Assembly: GCF_019623905.1 (NCBI RefSeq)
Contig: NZ_CP069370.1
Coordinates: 248,001-312,000, forward strand
DNA: 64,000 bases
Reading direction: 5' to 3'
Origin: Neotabrizicola shimadae
GTDB lineage: Bacteria; Pseudomonadota; Alphaproteobacteria; Rhodobacterales; Rhodobacteraceae
Shown: positions 8,604 through 16,916 of the stretch, in pieces
How the letters are laid out: each line of letters opens with the position of its first letter
Position numbering within the stretch: the first letter of the stretch is position 1
The notes under the pieces: generated by a model
Seen by the model: only the letters and a program-made list of their open reading frames with translations
What the model was told of the DNA's origin: nothing
Databases searched by the model: none
Program-made: the position numbers and the translations under genes

Positions 8604-9104
8604 ATGGCCCAATCGCGTCTCGACCCGATCGACCGCCGGATTCTGACCGAGCTTCAGGCCGATGGACGCATGACGAATGTGGAACTTGCCAAGCGTGTCG
8701 GCATCTCGGCCCCGCCCTGCCTGCGCCGGGTGCGGACGCTGGAGGAGGCCGGGTACATCAAGGGGTATCACGCCGACATCGACGCGCGCGAACTGGGGTT
8801 CGAAGTGCAGGTCTTTGCGATGGTTCGGCTGCAAAGCCAGGCCGAAGCCGATCTGTCGGCCTTCGAGGCGCGCTGCCGTGCCTGGCCGCTGGTCCGCGAG
8901 TGCCACATGCTGAACGGCGAGATCGACTTCATCCTGAAATGCGTGGCGCCCGACCTGTCGTCGTTTCAAAGCTTCCTGACCGAGGAGCTTCTGCGCGCCG
9001 ATAATGTGGCCAGCGTCAAGACCAGCCTGGTGATCCGCTGCGCCAAGGACGAGCCCGGCGTTCCCTTCGACGTTCTGGAAGCCCGCATCGCGCGCAGCGC
9101 CTGA
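8604..9104 (+). CDS. Lrp/AsnC family transcriptional regulator
   Basis: A 166-residue feast/famine regulator. Residues about 5-60 are the winged helix-turn-helix (LDPIDRRILTELQADGRMT, then LAKRVGISAPPCLRRVRTLE), and about 70-150 form the ligand-binding RAM domain, which includes HMLNGEIDFILKC. Such proteins assemble into octamers or hexadecamers and respond to amino acids. The start at 8604 has an AAGGAG site. It is divergent from trxB, and the palindrome at 8539-8555 is a plausible binding site. The ligand is not evident from sequence. Confidence 0.93.
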   Translation: MAQSRLDPIDRRILTELQADGRMTNVELAKRVGISAPPCLRRVRTLEEAGYIKGYHADIDARELGFEVQVFAMVRLQSQAEADLSAFEARCRAWPLVRECHMLNGEIDFILKCVAPDLSSFQSFLTEELLRADNVASVKTSLVIRCAKDEPGVPFDVLEARIARSA

Positions 9105-9141
9105 GGCGGGGCCTGCCGCAAAACGCGGCGGCCCAAATGGA

Positions 9142-9184
9142 AAGACCGCCCCCTGTGGCGCCAGAGGAGCGCCGGGACGGTCTT
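9142..9184 (+). terminator. Candidate terminator downstream of lrp
   Basis: Nested inverted repeats, AAGACCG (9142-9148) with CGGTCTT (9178-9184) outside and GGCGC/GCGCC inside, form a stem-loop 37 bases after the lrp stop. There is no strong T-run after it. Confidence 0.4.
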
Positions 9185-9423
9185 GCCGAGCAACCGACAG
9201 CGTCCGCGGGCAACACAGGTTCAAATCAGTTCAAACCTGCATCGCGACCCTGGCGGGCTGCCTGTGAGTGAAAGATGGCCACAAACGCGCCTTCTGTCAA
9301 AGTTTCTCCAGAATCCGGAGCTGGGTGGAAATGATCGGGCCCCTAGCGTCCGATTGTTTCTGGATGCGGGGCATCCTGCCACAATTGGCCCGCGCCACGA
9401 TTCGCCCGCCTGGGCCGGAAATG
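9185..9423. other. Intergenic stretch with no recognised feature
   Basis: Between the lrp stop and the small minus-strand gene at 9480 lie about 375 bases without a credible gene. Apart from the hairpins at either end, no RNA, repeat or promoter was identified in this central part, which is less GC-rich than its surroundings. Confidence 0.5.
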
Positions 9424-9453
9424 CCGAAGGGCCGGGATAGCCCGGCCCTTCGG
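9424..9453. terminator. Hairpin terminator
   Basis: A perfect 13-bp stem CCGAAGGGCCGGG/CCCGGCCCTTCGG with loop ATAG lies 26 bases downstream of the small minus-strand gene. The plus-strand side is followed at a distance by CTTTT. Confidence 0.7.
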
Positions 9454-9479
9454 CAGATTCGGCTTTTGCCGTGATCGGG

Positions 9480-9644
9480 TCAGCGCGCGGCCAGCGCGGG
9501 GCGGCGGGGCAGGATCGCCGGGCGTGGCGCGACCGGTTTCATGCTGTCCGGGCGACGGCGTTCGCCACGGGTCCAGGGCATCACGGCCTGCACCTCGGCC
9601 GAGGTGGCGATCAACGACTTCATCCAGCGGCGTTCGGTCTTCAC
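9480..9644 (-). CDS. Small basic protein, unknown function
   Basis: A 54-residue protein starting at a GTG with a good GGAGAAG site. The N-terminal part VKTERRWMKSLIATSAEV is followed by QAVMPWTRG and an Arg/Pro/Ala-rich tail. I recall short Rhodobacteraceae proteins with an RRWMKS...ATS...MPW core, but no function is known to me. The good ribosome site and the hairpin 3' of its stop support a real gene. A longer in-frame ATG at 9845 is less likely because the added sequence looks non-coding. Confidence 0.55.
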   Translation of the reverse strand: MKTERRWMKSLIATSAEVQAVMPWTRGERRRPDSMKPVAPRPAILPRRPALAAR

Positions 9645-9921
9645 GGTCTTCTCCACTTCGTTCTGTCTTGCCCTCTGGACTGCTCGATCCTGCCGGGCTG
9701 TTGAGAACACTCTCGCTTCGGTTTGCGGCACCAGTCGGGCAGGGCGGGGGGAAGATTGGGGCCAGGGCCTGGCCGGGCTTCCGCGATTGTGGCGTGGCAA
9801 CAGAAACCCGATTATCCCAAGGATTGCAGGCGATCGCGTGAACAATCCGTCCGGGCGTCACCGGGCCGCTTGGCCAGATTGGGGCAGCTTCGCGGCGGCG
9901 CGGCGCGAGAATCGGGCAGGA

Positions 9922-10671
9922 TCAGAGCGTGATGACCGAGATCAGCCGGCCGTAGTCGGCCTCGCCCGCATGGGTGGTGCGGCGGAACGAAAAGAATCGC
10001 TCGGGGTCGCGGTAGGTGCAGTGCCGCGTCCATTCGGCATGGCCCACGCCGGCCGCGCGCAGGCGCGACAGGCCGAAGGCGGGCAGGTCGAACATGGCCC
10101 GTCCGTTGGGGCCGCCCGCAAAGAAGCGGGCATTGTCGCGATCCTCGTCGATGAAGGCTTCCACGAACTCGTCGCCCACCTCATAGGCCGCCTGGCTGAT
10201 GGTCGGGCCGATGACCGCGGCAATCGCCTCGCGACGGGCACCCAGCGACACCATTGCCGCGACGGTGGCTTCCAGCACGCCATCCTTCGCGCCGCGCCAG
10301 CCCGCATGGGCCGCGCCGATCACGCCGGCTTCGGCATCGGCAAACAGAACCGGCTGGCAGTCGGCGGTCAACACGCCAAGCGCCAGGCCCGGCGTCGCAG
10401 TCACCATGGCATCGGCGCGGGGGCGGCCCTCGAACGGCTCGTCCACGACCAGGACGTCGGCGGAATGCACCTGGTTCAGGGTCAGCAGGCGATGCGGTTC
10501 CACCCCCATCGCTGCGGCCACACGGGCGCGGTTGATCGCCACGACCTCGGCCAGGTCGCTGGAGCCGGGGCCGCAGTTCAGCCCCGAGAACACGCCCGAG
10601 GACGCGCCGCCCTTGCGGGTGAAGAACCCGTGGCGGGGCTTCAGGGCCTGGGAGGTGATCATTTCCAGCAT
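9922..10671 (-). CDS. pgeF: Peptidoglycan editing factor PgeF (YfiH/laccase-domain family)
   Basis: A 249-residue protein of the multicopper-oxidase-like YfiH family. The conserved metal/active-site residues appear as H69 in NQVHSADV, C105 in TADCQPVLF and H122 in AHAGWRG. In E. coli, PgeF removes misincorporated amino acids from muropeptide precursors; other family members act as purine nucleosidases. It is the last gene of a tight minus-strand unit lgt - methyltransferase - pgeF (4-base gap), linking it to envelope biogenesis. Confidence 0.9.
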   Translation of the reverse strand: MLEMITSQALKPRHGFFTRKGGASSGVFSGLNCGPGSSDLAEVVAINRARVAAAMGVEPHRLLTLNQVHSADVLVVDEPFEGRPRADAMVTATPGLALGVLTADCQPVLFADAEAGVIGAAHAGWRGAKDGVLEATVAAMVSLGARREAIAAVIGPTISQAAYEVGDEFVEAFIDEDRDNARFFAGGPNGRAMFDLPAFGLSRLRAAGVGHAEWTRHCTYRDPERFFSFRRTTHAGEADYGRLISVITL

Positions 10672-10675
10672 GGTC

Positions 10676-11752
10676 TCAGGGCCTGTGGGTGGGCGGGTCG
10701 AATCCGGGCGGCGGCGGCATGCCCGGCGCGTGCAGCGCCAGCGCCTTGAACAGGGAACCCATTTCCGCAGGGTCGGTCAAGCGGTGCAGCGCCGCGCGGT
10801 GGCTGTCCAGCGCCGCGCCGGTCAGGCGCTGTGCCAGCCGCTCAGCCCGGCCCGCGATGCCGAGGCGCAGCAACAGGTCGCCCTGCCGGGTCAGGCCGCT
10901 GTGGGGAACATCGGCGGCCAGGGCCAGCGCCTCGAAATCGACATGGGCGGTCAGGTCGGCCTCGCCGGGGTTGGCCAGCGGGTCTTCCATCCGGTGCGCG
11001 CGCAGAGCCTGCAGCGTGTCTCCCTTCGACCGCCAGCCGCCATAGTCCACGATCAGCGCAACGCCGCCATGGGAGCGCAGGCGACGGGCGATCTCCTCCA
11101 TCACGGGCAGCGCGGAGGGGCAGATCTCGGCCACCGTGCCGGGCGGGTCGGCGGCAAAGCACGGTCCGGGAAGCGCGGGGCCGACCGGATCGGACAGGCC
11201 GAAGGCCAGCGCGCCGCCCTTCAGGCCGATGAGCCTTTCGCGCCATTGGGCGCCGTCACGCTGGAACTGGCGGATCGGCAGGGCATCGAAGAACTCGTTG
11301 GCCAGAAGGAACAGCGGCCGGTCGGGCAGGTCCGCCGCATCGCCGACCCATTCGACGGGGTGCGAGCCAAGCGTCCGCGCCTGCACCTGCCGCAGCACCG
11401 GCGAGGCTTCGACCAGCACCACCTGTGCGGCGGCATGAAAGCCCGGCACCGCGCGGGTGGCACGCAGGACATCGGCCATCAGCGTGCCGCGACCGGGGCC
11501 AAGCTCGGCCAGCGTGAAGGGCGTGGGCGCGCCCTGGTCCAGCCAGCTTTGCGCGAGGCATAGCCCCAGAAGCTCGCCGAACATCTGGCTGATCTCGGGC
11601 GCCGTGGTGAAATCGCCGGCGGTGCCGAAAGGGTCGCGCGTGGCATAGTAGCCATGCGCCGGGTGCAGCAGGCATTCGGCCATGTACTCCGCCACGGTGA
11701 TCGGCCCGGTGGCAGCGATGCGACGGGCCAGCAGGTCCGCCAGCGGCGTCAT
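10676..11752 (-). CDS. SAM-dependent methyltransferase, MidA/NDUFAF7 family (COG1565)
   Basis: A 358-residue protein with the family's N-terminal signature ([18 protein letters not shown], then [21 protein letters not shown]) and a SAM-binding motif [16 protein letters not shown]. Mitochondrial and amoebal homologues (NDUFAF7/MidA) methylate an arginine of a complex I subunit, so a role in NADH dehydrogenase assembly is plausible but unproven in bacteria. The start at 11752 overlaps the lgt stop by 4 bases (ATGA). A much longer in-frame reading upstream is an artefact of GC-rich DNA. Confidence 0.88.
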   Translation of the reverse strand: MTPLADLLARRIAATGPITVAEYMAECLLHPAHGYYATRDPFGTAGDFTTAPEISQMFGELLGLCLAQSWLDQGAPTPFTLAELGPGRGTLMADVLRATRAVPGFHAAAQVVLVEASPVLRQVQARTLGSHPVEWVGDAADLPDRPLFLLANEFFDALPIRQFQRDGAQWRERLIGLKGGALAFGLSDPVGPALPGPCFAADPPGTVAEICPSALPVMEEIARRLRSHGGVALIVDYGGWRSKGDTLQALRAHRMEDPLANPGEADLTAHVDFEALALAADVPHSGLTRQGDLLLRLGIAGRAERLAQRLTGAALDSHRAALHRLTDPAEMGSLFKALALHAPGMPPPPGFDPPTHRP

Positions 11753-12627
11753 GCGGCCCGCGACCGGGCGATGAACCACAGGCCCACGGCGATCATCGGC
11801 AGAGAAAGCAGCTGGCCCATGGTCAGGCCCCAGCCGTTCACCTGCAGGGCCAGGCCAAGCGGGTTGCCGGGGGTGATGAACTGGGCGTCGGGCTGGCGGA
11901 CGAATTCCACCAGGAACCGGGCCAGGCCATAGCCCGCGACGAAAAGGCCCATCAGCCGGCCGGGGGCCTTCAGCCAGCCGCGCCGGAAGGCCAGCACAAG
12001 GATCAGGGCGCCCAGGATCAGGCCCTCCAGCAGCGCCTCGTACAGCTGGCTGGGGTGGCGGCCGCAGATGCCCTCGATGCCGGGGCAGGTCTGCGCGGCC
12101 TCGCCGGGGAAGGCCACGCCCCAGGGCAGAGCGGTGGGGCGCCCCCAGAGTTCCGCGTTGATGAAATTGGCCAGGCGGCCAAGGAACAGGCCGGGGGTGA
12201 CGGCGATGGCCAGAAGGTCGCCCATCGCCAGCATGGGGACCCGCTCGCGCCGGCAGAAGAGGATGGCGGCGGCGACGACGCCCAGGAAGCCGCCGTGGAA
12301 GGACATGCCGCCCTCCCAGACCTTCAGGATGTCGAAGGGGTGGGTCAGGTAGTGGGCGGGCTGGTAGAAGAGGACGAAGCCCAGCCGGCCGCCCAGGATG
12401 ACGCCCAGGATGGCCCAGGTCAGGAACCGTTCCAGCTGCTCTGGCGTGAGCGGCGCGCCCGCGGGGCCCCAGAGTGCCGGGCGGCGGATCGCGGCCAGGA
12501 CCAGCCGCCAGGCGATGAGGATCCCGGCGATATAGGCCAGGGCATACCAGCGGAGCGAAAAGGTCAGGCCTCCGAGGCCGATGGTGAAGACCTCGGGCGA
12601 GAGCGGCGGGAAGGGAAGGGGGGTCAC
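11749..12627 (-). CDS. lgt: Prolipoprotein diacylglyceryl transferase
   Basis: A roughly 292-residue inner-membrane enzyme that transfers diacylglycerol from phosphatidylglycerol to the lipobox Cys of prolipoproteins. The family signature [16 protein letters not shown] is present with the essential SFHGGF loop and the C-terminal [13 protein letters not shown]; about seven membrane helices can be traced. The start is uncertain: GTG at 12627 or 12636 gives the usual length ([16 protein letters not shown]), while an ATG at 12723 adds a Pro/Arg-rich leader unlike a membrane protein N-terminus. It heads the lgt - methyltransferase - pgeF operon and is divergent from ubiK. Confidence 0.93.
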   Translation of the reverse strand: MTPLPFPPLSPEVFTIGLGGLTFSLRWYALAYIAGILIAWRLVLAAIRRPALWGPAGAPLTPEQLERFLTWAILGVILGGRLGFVLFYQPAHYLTHPFDILKVWEGGMSFHGGFLGVVAAAILFCRRERVPMLAMGDLLAIAVTPGLFLGRLANFINAELWGRPTALPWGVAFPGEAAQTCPGIEGICGRHPSQLYEALLEGLILGALILVLAFRRGWLKAPGRLMGLFVAGYGLARFLVEFVRQPDAQFITPGNPLGLALQVNGWGLTMGQLLSLPMIAVGLWFIARSRAA

Positions 12628-12735
12628 TTGATCCACGGTCGGGGTTCTCGGGCGGGCGCGTCCGGTTGTCAATCCGGGGCGCTTGCCGGAGCGGGGTTGC
12701 GGGGTCATATAGGGGTGAGTCAAAGGAGTTCCGCC

Positions 12736-12984
12736 ATGCAGACCCGGTCCAAGATTTTCGACGACCTGTCCCAGCTGATGACCAATGCCATGGGGGTGGC
12801 GCAGGGCGCCCGGACCGAGGCCGAGACCGCCATGAAGGGCCTGATGGACCGCTGGCTGGCCGACCGGGACTTCGTGACCCGTGAAGAGTTCGATGCCGTC
12901 CGGGCCATGGCCCAGAAGGCCCGCGAGGAGAACGAGGCCCTGTCCGCCCGGCTGGCGGCGCTGGAGGCGAAGCTCGGCGGCTGA
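12736..12984 (+). CDS. ubiK: UbiK/BMFP-type accessory factor
   Basis: An 82-residue protein with an N-terminal amphipathic region ([20 protein letters not shown]) and a C-terminal coiled coil ([18 protein letters not shown]). This is the BMFP/UbiK pattern; UbiK binds UbiJ and supports aerobic ubiquinone synthesis, and the coiled coil trimerises with membrane-fusogenic activity. The ATG at 12736 has an AAAGGAG site. The stop is followed after one base by the dispersed repeat at 12986, whose palindromic head could act as its terminator. Confidence 0.85.
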   Translation: MQTRSKIFDDLSQLMTNAMGVAQGARTEAETAMKGLMDRWLADRDFVTREEFDAVRAMAQKAREENEALSARLAALEAKLGG

Positions 12985-12985
12985 A

Positions 12986-13060
12986 GGCGTCCGAGCTCGG
13001 ACGCCTTGTCCGGGTCAATGAAATCAATGCCTTGTCGAGGCGCATTAACTCGGCGTTAGG
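12986..13060 (+). repeat. Dispersed palindrome-headed repeat, copy 1
   Basis: It begins with GGCGTCCGAGCTCGGACGCC, a perfect palindrome, followed after about 14 bases by ATGAAATCAAT and an AT-rich tail with TTAACT. It shares its head and the GAAATCAAT block with copies at 30877-30963 (inverted) and 40223-40309; its tail is more diverged than in those two. It lies immediately after the ubiK stop. Confidence 0.85.
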
Positions 13061-13230
13061 AATTGAGCGCGGCCAGGCAGCAGGATCGTCGCTGTCGCGG
13101 GCCCCGGCCAGAGCATTTTATTCTGTATCGGGAATATGTGTTGACACGGCCCGCCGGCCCGGCGACCTTTTCCCCCGCGCGCGGCCCTGGGGGGCTGCCC
13201 GTATCGGGACCGGCCGGGGAGACGGGGACC

Positions 13231-13725
13231 ATGCTGGACGAAGCCAACGGCAAGTCGATGTCGATCATCGTGACGAAGGGCACGCTCGACTGGGCCTATC
13301 CGCCCTTCATCCTGGCCACCACGGCGGCGGCCATGGGGCTGAATGTCACGATGTTCTTCACCTTTTATGGGCTTGGCCTTCTGAAGAAAGACCTGAACCT
13401 GAAGATCTCCACACTCGGCAACCCGGCGATGGAGATGCCGATGGGCGGGGCGCACATGGCCATGCCCAACATCCTGGCGGCGCTTCCGGGCGCCTCGTCG
13501 CTGACCTCGGCGATGATGAAGAACATGATCCGCAAGAAGGGCGTCGCCTCGATCGAGGAACTGCGCGACTTGGCGGTCGAGGCCGATGTGCGGCTGATCG
13601 CCTGCCAGATGACCATGGACCTGTTCGAATACAAGCTGGACGACATGATCCCCGGCCTGACCATCGGCGGCGCCGCGACCTGGGTCGAGGCGGCGACGAA
13701 ATGCGACATCAACCTGTACATCTGA
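13231..13725 (+). CDS. DsrE2-type (DsrE/DsrF/DrsH-like) sulfur-carrier family protein
   Basis: A 164-residue protein of the larger DsrE2/YrkE-like branch, with SIIVTKGTLDWAYPPFILAT at the N-terminus, a Met-rich middle and a single conserved-type cysteine, C125 in LIACQMTMDLF. DsrE-fold proteins accept and pass on protein-bound persulfide sulfur. A partner TusA follows 11 bases downstream, and sulfite dehydrogenase genes come next, so it probably delivers sulfane sulfur in an oxidation or mobilisation route. The ATG at 13231 is favoured by GACGGGG upstream, but an internal Met at residue 10 is possible. Confidence 0.82.
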   Translation: MLDEANGKSMSIIVTKGTLDWAYPPFILATTAAAMGLNVTMFFTFYGLGLLKKDLNLKISTLGNPAMEMPMGGAHMAMPNILAALPGASSLTSAMMKNMIRKKGVASIEELRDLAVEADVRLIACQMTMDLFEYKLDDMIPGLTIGGAATWVEAATKCDINLYI

Positions 13726-13736
13726 GGAAAGACCGA

Positions 13737-13964
13737 ATGGCCGATCAGGTTCTTGATGCGAGGGGCGTGAGTTGCCCGCTGCCGATCCTGCGGACGAAGA
13801 AGATGCTGACCGACATGCCCACCGGCGCGACGCTGGAGGTGCTGACCACCGATCCCGGCGCGGTGAAGGACTTCGAAGCCTTCTGCCGCACCACCGGAAA
13901 CGATCTGGTGGAACAGGATGTCGATGGTTCGGTCTATCGCTTCGTCATCCGGCACGGCGGCTGA
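13737..13964 (+). CDS. tusA: TusA-family sulfur carrier protein
   Basis: A 75-residue protein with the diagnostic N-terminal motif D-A-R-G-V-S-C13-P-L-P and a compact two-layer fold pattern. The motif Cys carries a persulfide. TusA serves tRNA thiolation in E. coli and, in sulfur oxidisers, relays sulfur between DsrE-type proteins and oxidation enzymes. Here it is 11 bases after the DsrE2 gene and 88 bases before soeA, favouring the sulfur-oxidation role. The gene symbol denotes the family. Confidence 0.92.
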   Translation: MADQVLDARGVSCPLPILRTKKMLTDMPTGATLEVLTTDPGAVKDFEAFCRTTGNDLVEQDVDGSVYRFVIRHGG

Positions 13965-14052
13965 CGCCTGATCCTGCGACCGGGTTGCCGAAGGCGCGAT
14001 CCGGGGGCCCCGATACATCTGGCCCCTACGGCCGCCGAACCGGAATGACCTG

Positions 14053-16839
14053 ATGAGCGAGCCTCGCCTGAACCTGTCGCCGCCCGTGTCGGACGAGGTG
14101 CGCAGGACCACCTGCTACATGTGCGCCTGCCGCTGCGGCATCAACGTGCACCTGAAAAGCGGTCGCGTCAGCTATATCGAGGGCAACCGCGACCATCCGA
14201 TCAACAAGGGCGTGCTCTGCGCCAAGGGCGCCAGCGGCATCATGCAGATCACCGCGCCCTCGCGGCTGCGCGCGCCGATGAAACGGGTGGGGCCGCGCGG
14301 GTCGGGCGCCTTCGAGGAAATCACCTGGGACGAGGCGCTGGAGCTGGCGGTGTCCTGGATGAAGCCGCTGCGCGAGACGGCGCCGGAAAAGCTGGCGTTC
14401 TTCACCGGGCGCGACCAGTCGCAATCGCTGACGGGCTGGTGGGCGCAGGCCTTCGGCACGCCGAACTATGCCGCCCATGGCGGGTTCTGTTCGGTGAACA
14501 TGGCGGCGGGCGGCATCTATACCCTGGGCGGCGCCTTCTGGGAGTTCGGCGCGCCAGACTGGGACCGCTCGCGCCTGTTCGTGCTGTTCGGCGTGGCCGA
14601 GGACCATGACAGCAACCCGATCAAGATCGGCATCGGCAAGATCAAGGCGCGCGGCGGACGGGTGATCGGGGTCAACCCGATCCGGTCGGGCTATAACGCC
14701 GTGGCCGATGACTGGATCGGCATCACGCCGGGGGCGGATGGCCTGCTGATCCTGTCGCTGATCCATTGCCTCTTGGAAGCTGGCAAGATCGACCTGGACT
14801 ATCTGGCGCGCTGGACCAACGCGCCCTTGCTGGTGAATGGCACGGAAGGCCCCGAGAAGGGGCTGATCCTGAAGAACGCCGAAAGCCAGCCCTTCGTGAT
14901 CGACCGCCGCACCGGCCGGCCGGCCCCCTGGGACGGCAAGGGGGTAGAGCCGGACCTGGGCGCCACCTGGGACGGGCACCGCACAGTGTTTCAGCACATG
15001 GCGGAACGCTACCTGTCGCCCGATTACGCGCCCGAGGCCGTGGCCGCGCGCTGCGCTGTACCGGCGGCGCGCATCCGCGCTCTGGCAGCGGAACTGGCGC
15101 AGGTGGCCTTTGACCAAGCCATCGAACTGCCAATCCGCTGGACGGATTTCCGCGGCGACGAGCATGAAAAGATGGTGGGACGCCCCGTCAGCTTTCACGC
15201 CATGCGCGGCATCTCGGCCCATTCCAACGGCTTCCAGACGGCGCGCGCGCTGCACCTGTTGCAGATCGTGCTGGGCGCGGTGGAAACTCCGGGCTCGTGG
15301 CGGATGAAGCCACCCTATCCGAAGCCGGTCGAGGCGCATCCGACGCCGAACCATGTGGCCGTGCCCGGCAAGCCCTTGACCGGGCCGCATCTGGGCTATG
15401 TACGCAGCCCTGAACAGCTGGCGCTGAAGCCCGACGGCTCGCCCGCCCGCATCGACAAGGCGTTCACCTGGGAAAACCCGTTCTCGGCCCATGGGCTGAT
15501 GCACATGGTGATTCCCAATGCCCATGCGGGCGACCCGTACCGCATCGACACGTTGTTCCTCTACATGGCGAACATGGCCTGGAACTCGTCGATGAACACG
15601 GCGAAGGTCATGGAGATGCTGACCGACAAGGGCGCGGACGGGGAATATGTCATCCCCCGGATCATCTATTCCGACGCCTATGCCAGCGAGATGGTGGCCT
15701 ATGCCGACCTGATCCTGCCCGACACGACCTATGTCGAACGCCACGACTGCATCAGCTTGCTGGACCGCCCGATTTCCGAACCCGAGGCCGCAGGCGACAG
15801 CATCCGCTGGCCGGTGGTGGAGCCGGACCGGGACGTGCGCGGCTTCCAGTCCGTGCTTCTGGACCTGGGCGCGCGCCTCGGCCTTCCGGGCATGGTGGCC
15901 GAGGACGGAAGCCCGAAGTTCAAGGACTACGCCGATTACATCGTAAACCACCAGCGCCGCCCCGGCGTGGGTCCGCTGATCGGCTTTCGCGGAAACGGCG
16001 ACCTGGAGGGGCGCGGCGCGCCGAACCCCGACCAGTTGCAGCGCTATATCGAAAACGGCAGCTTCTATCAGGCGCATGTCCCGCATGGGGCAGAGTTCAT
16101 GAAGCCCTGGAACGCCGCCTATCAGGACTGGGCGGTGGCGACCTCGTTCTACGACACGCCGCAACCCTACCTGTTCTCAATCTGGTCGGAACCGATGCGC
16201 CGCTTCCAGCTGGCGGCGGAGGGGCATGGCGCGATCCAGCCGCCCGATCCCCTGCGCGAACGACTGAAGATGGCGATGGACCCGCTGCCGGTCTGGTATC
16301 CGCCCTTCGGCGACCAGGAGGCGGCGGGCTGGGGCTATCCGGTCCATGCGCTGACGCAACGGCCGATGGACATGTACCACAGCTGGGGCAGCCAGAACGC
16401 CTGGCTGCGCCAGATCCGGGGGATGAACTACCTCTACCTGCCCACGAAGCTGTGGCAGGCGCACGGGTTCAAGGACGGCGATTATGCCCGGGTGTCCTCG
16501 CCCAACGGGGTCATCACCGTGCCGGCTGCGCATATGGCCGGGCTGAACGAGAACACGGTCTGGACCTGGAACGCCATCGGCAAACGCCGGGGCGCCTGGG
16601 CACTGGACAGCGAGGCGCCCGAGGCGAAGGAGGGGTTCCTGTTGAACCACCTGATCAGCGAACTGCTGCCGGAAAAAGGCGACGGGATGCGCTGGTCGAA
16701 CTCCGACCCGGTGACGGGGCAGGCGGCCTGGTTCGACCTGCGCGTGCGGATCGAAAATGCCGGGCCGATGGACCACGCCCTGCCGCAGTTCCCCGACCTG
16801 CCGCGCGTGGTCCCGCAGGGAAAGGAACGGCGGACATGA
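14053..16839 (+). CDS. soeA: Sulfite dehydrogenase molybdoprotein subunit (SoeA-like)
   Basis: A 928-residue molybdopterin oxidoreductase. A [4Fe-4S] motif C21-x2-C24-x3-C28-x27-C56 is followed by the Mo-bisMGD domains; the C-terminal dinucleotide-binding domain includes FKDGDYARVSSPNG. No Tat signal is present, which fits the cytoplasmic SoeA of Allochromatium and roseobacters and argues against periplasmic polysulfide, thiosulfate or DMSO reductases. It should oxidise sulfite to sulfate at the cytoplasmic face, giving electrons to SoeB and SoeC. The start at 14053 is preceded by an alternative ATG at 14045 that is out of frame. The assignment rests on domain make-up and gene context. Confidence 0.83.
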   Translation: MSEPRLNLSPPVSDEVRRTTCYMCACRCGINVHLKSGRVSYIEGNRDHPINKGVLCAKGASGIMQITAPSRLRAPMKRVGPRGSGAFEEITWDEALELAVSWMKPLRETAPEKLAFFTGRDQSQSLTGWWAQAFGTPNYAAHGGFCSVNMAAGGIYTLGGAFWEFGAPDWDRSRLFVLFGVAEDHDSNPIKIGIGKIKARGGRVIGVNPIRSGYNAVADDWIGITPGADGLLILSLIHCLLEAGKIDLDYLARWTNAPLLVNGTEGPEKGLILKNAESQPFVIDRRTGRPAPWDGKGVEPDLGATWDGHRTVFQHMAERYLSPDYAPEAVAARCAVPAARIRALAAELAQVAFDQAIELPIRWTDFRGDEHEKMVGRPVSFHAMRGISAHSNGFQTARALHLLQIVLGAVETPGSWRMKPPYPKPVEAHPTPNHVAVPGKPLTGPHLGYVRSPEQLALKPDGSPARIDKAFTWENPFSAHGLMHMVIPNAHAGDPYRIDTLFLYMANMAWNSSMNTAKVMEMLTDKGADGEYVIPRIIYSDAYASEMVAYADLILPDTTYVERHDCISLLDRPISEPEAAGDSIRWPVVEPDRDVRGFQSVLLDLGARLGLPGMVAEDGSPKFKDYADYIVNHQRRPGVGPLIGFRGNGDLEGRGAPNPDQLQRYIENGSFYQAHVPHGAEFMKPWNAAYQDWAVATSFYDTPQPYLFSIWSEPMRRFQLAAEGHGAIQPPDPLRERLKMAMDPLPVWYPPFGDQEAAGWGYPVHALTQRPMDMYHSWGSQNAWLRQIRGMNYLYLPTKLWQAHGFKDGDYARVSSPNGVITVPAAHMAGLNENTVWTWNAIGKRRGAWALDSEAPEAKEGFLLNHLISELLPEKGDGMRWSNSDPVTGQAAWFDLRVRIENAGPMDHALPQFPDLPRVVPQGKERRT

Positions 16840-16916
16840 AGCAAGTTTCTTCGAAGAAACTTGCAAATTCCTTCAAAGGAATTTGCCCGCGGGCCGGCAG
16901 AGGGAGCGCCACGTGA
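16836..16916 (+). CDS. 26-residue frame bridging soeA and soeB (possible coupling peptide)
   Basis: An ATG overlaps the soeA stop (ATGA at 16836-16839) and opens 26 codons through the two palindromes. Its TGA (16914-16916) overlaps the soeB GTG (16913-16915). Ribosomes leaving soeA could therefore reach soeB without a gap. The peptide (MKQVSSKKLANSFKG at the start) resembles nothing I know, and the frame may exist only to relay ribosomes, or by chance. Confidence 0.25.
   Translation: MKQVSSKKLANSFKGICPRAGRGSAT
16841..16886. repeat. Twin 24-bp palindromes between soeA and soeB
   Basis: The first is GCAAGTTTCTTC/GAAGAAACTTGC (16841-16864), a perfect palindrome. The second, sharing two bases, is GCAAATTCCTT-CA-AAGGAATTTGC (16863-16886). 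The second closely matches a palindrome at 30845-30868. They are AT-rich islands in GC-rich coding DNA and would form two stacked hairpins in the operon mRNA. Confidence 0.85.

Noticed and set aside
11753-13045. N-terminal extension making one 789-residue frame with the MidA-like methyltransferase
   Set aside because: The extension lies across lgt in another frame and is Pro/Arg-rich. The methyltransferase has its own ATG coupled to the lgt stop.
13061-13230. Leader between repeat copy 1 and dsrE2 considered as an N-terminal extension of DsrE2
   Set aside because: The in-frame extension to 13063 reads as Arg/Pro-rich noise and overlaps the repeat. The domain begins right after the ATG at 13231.
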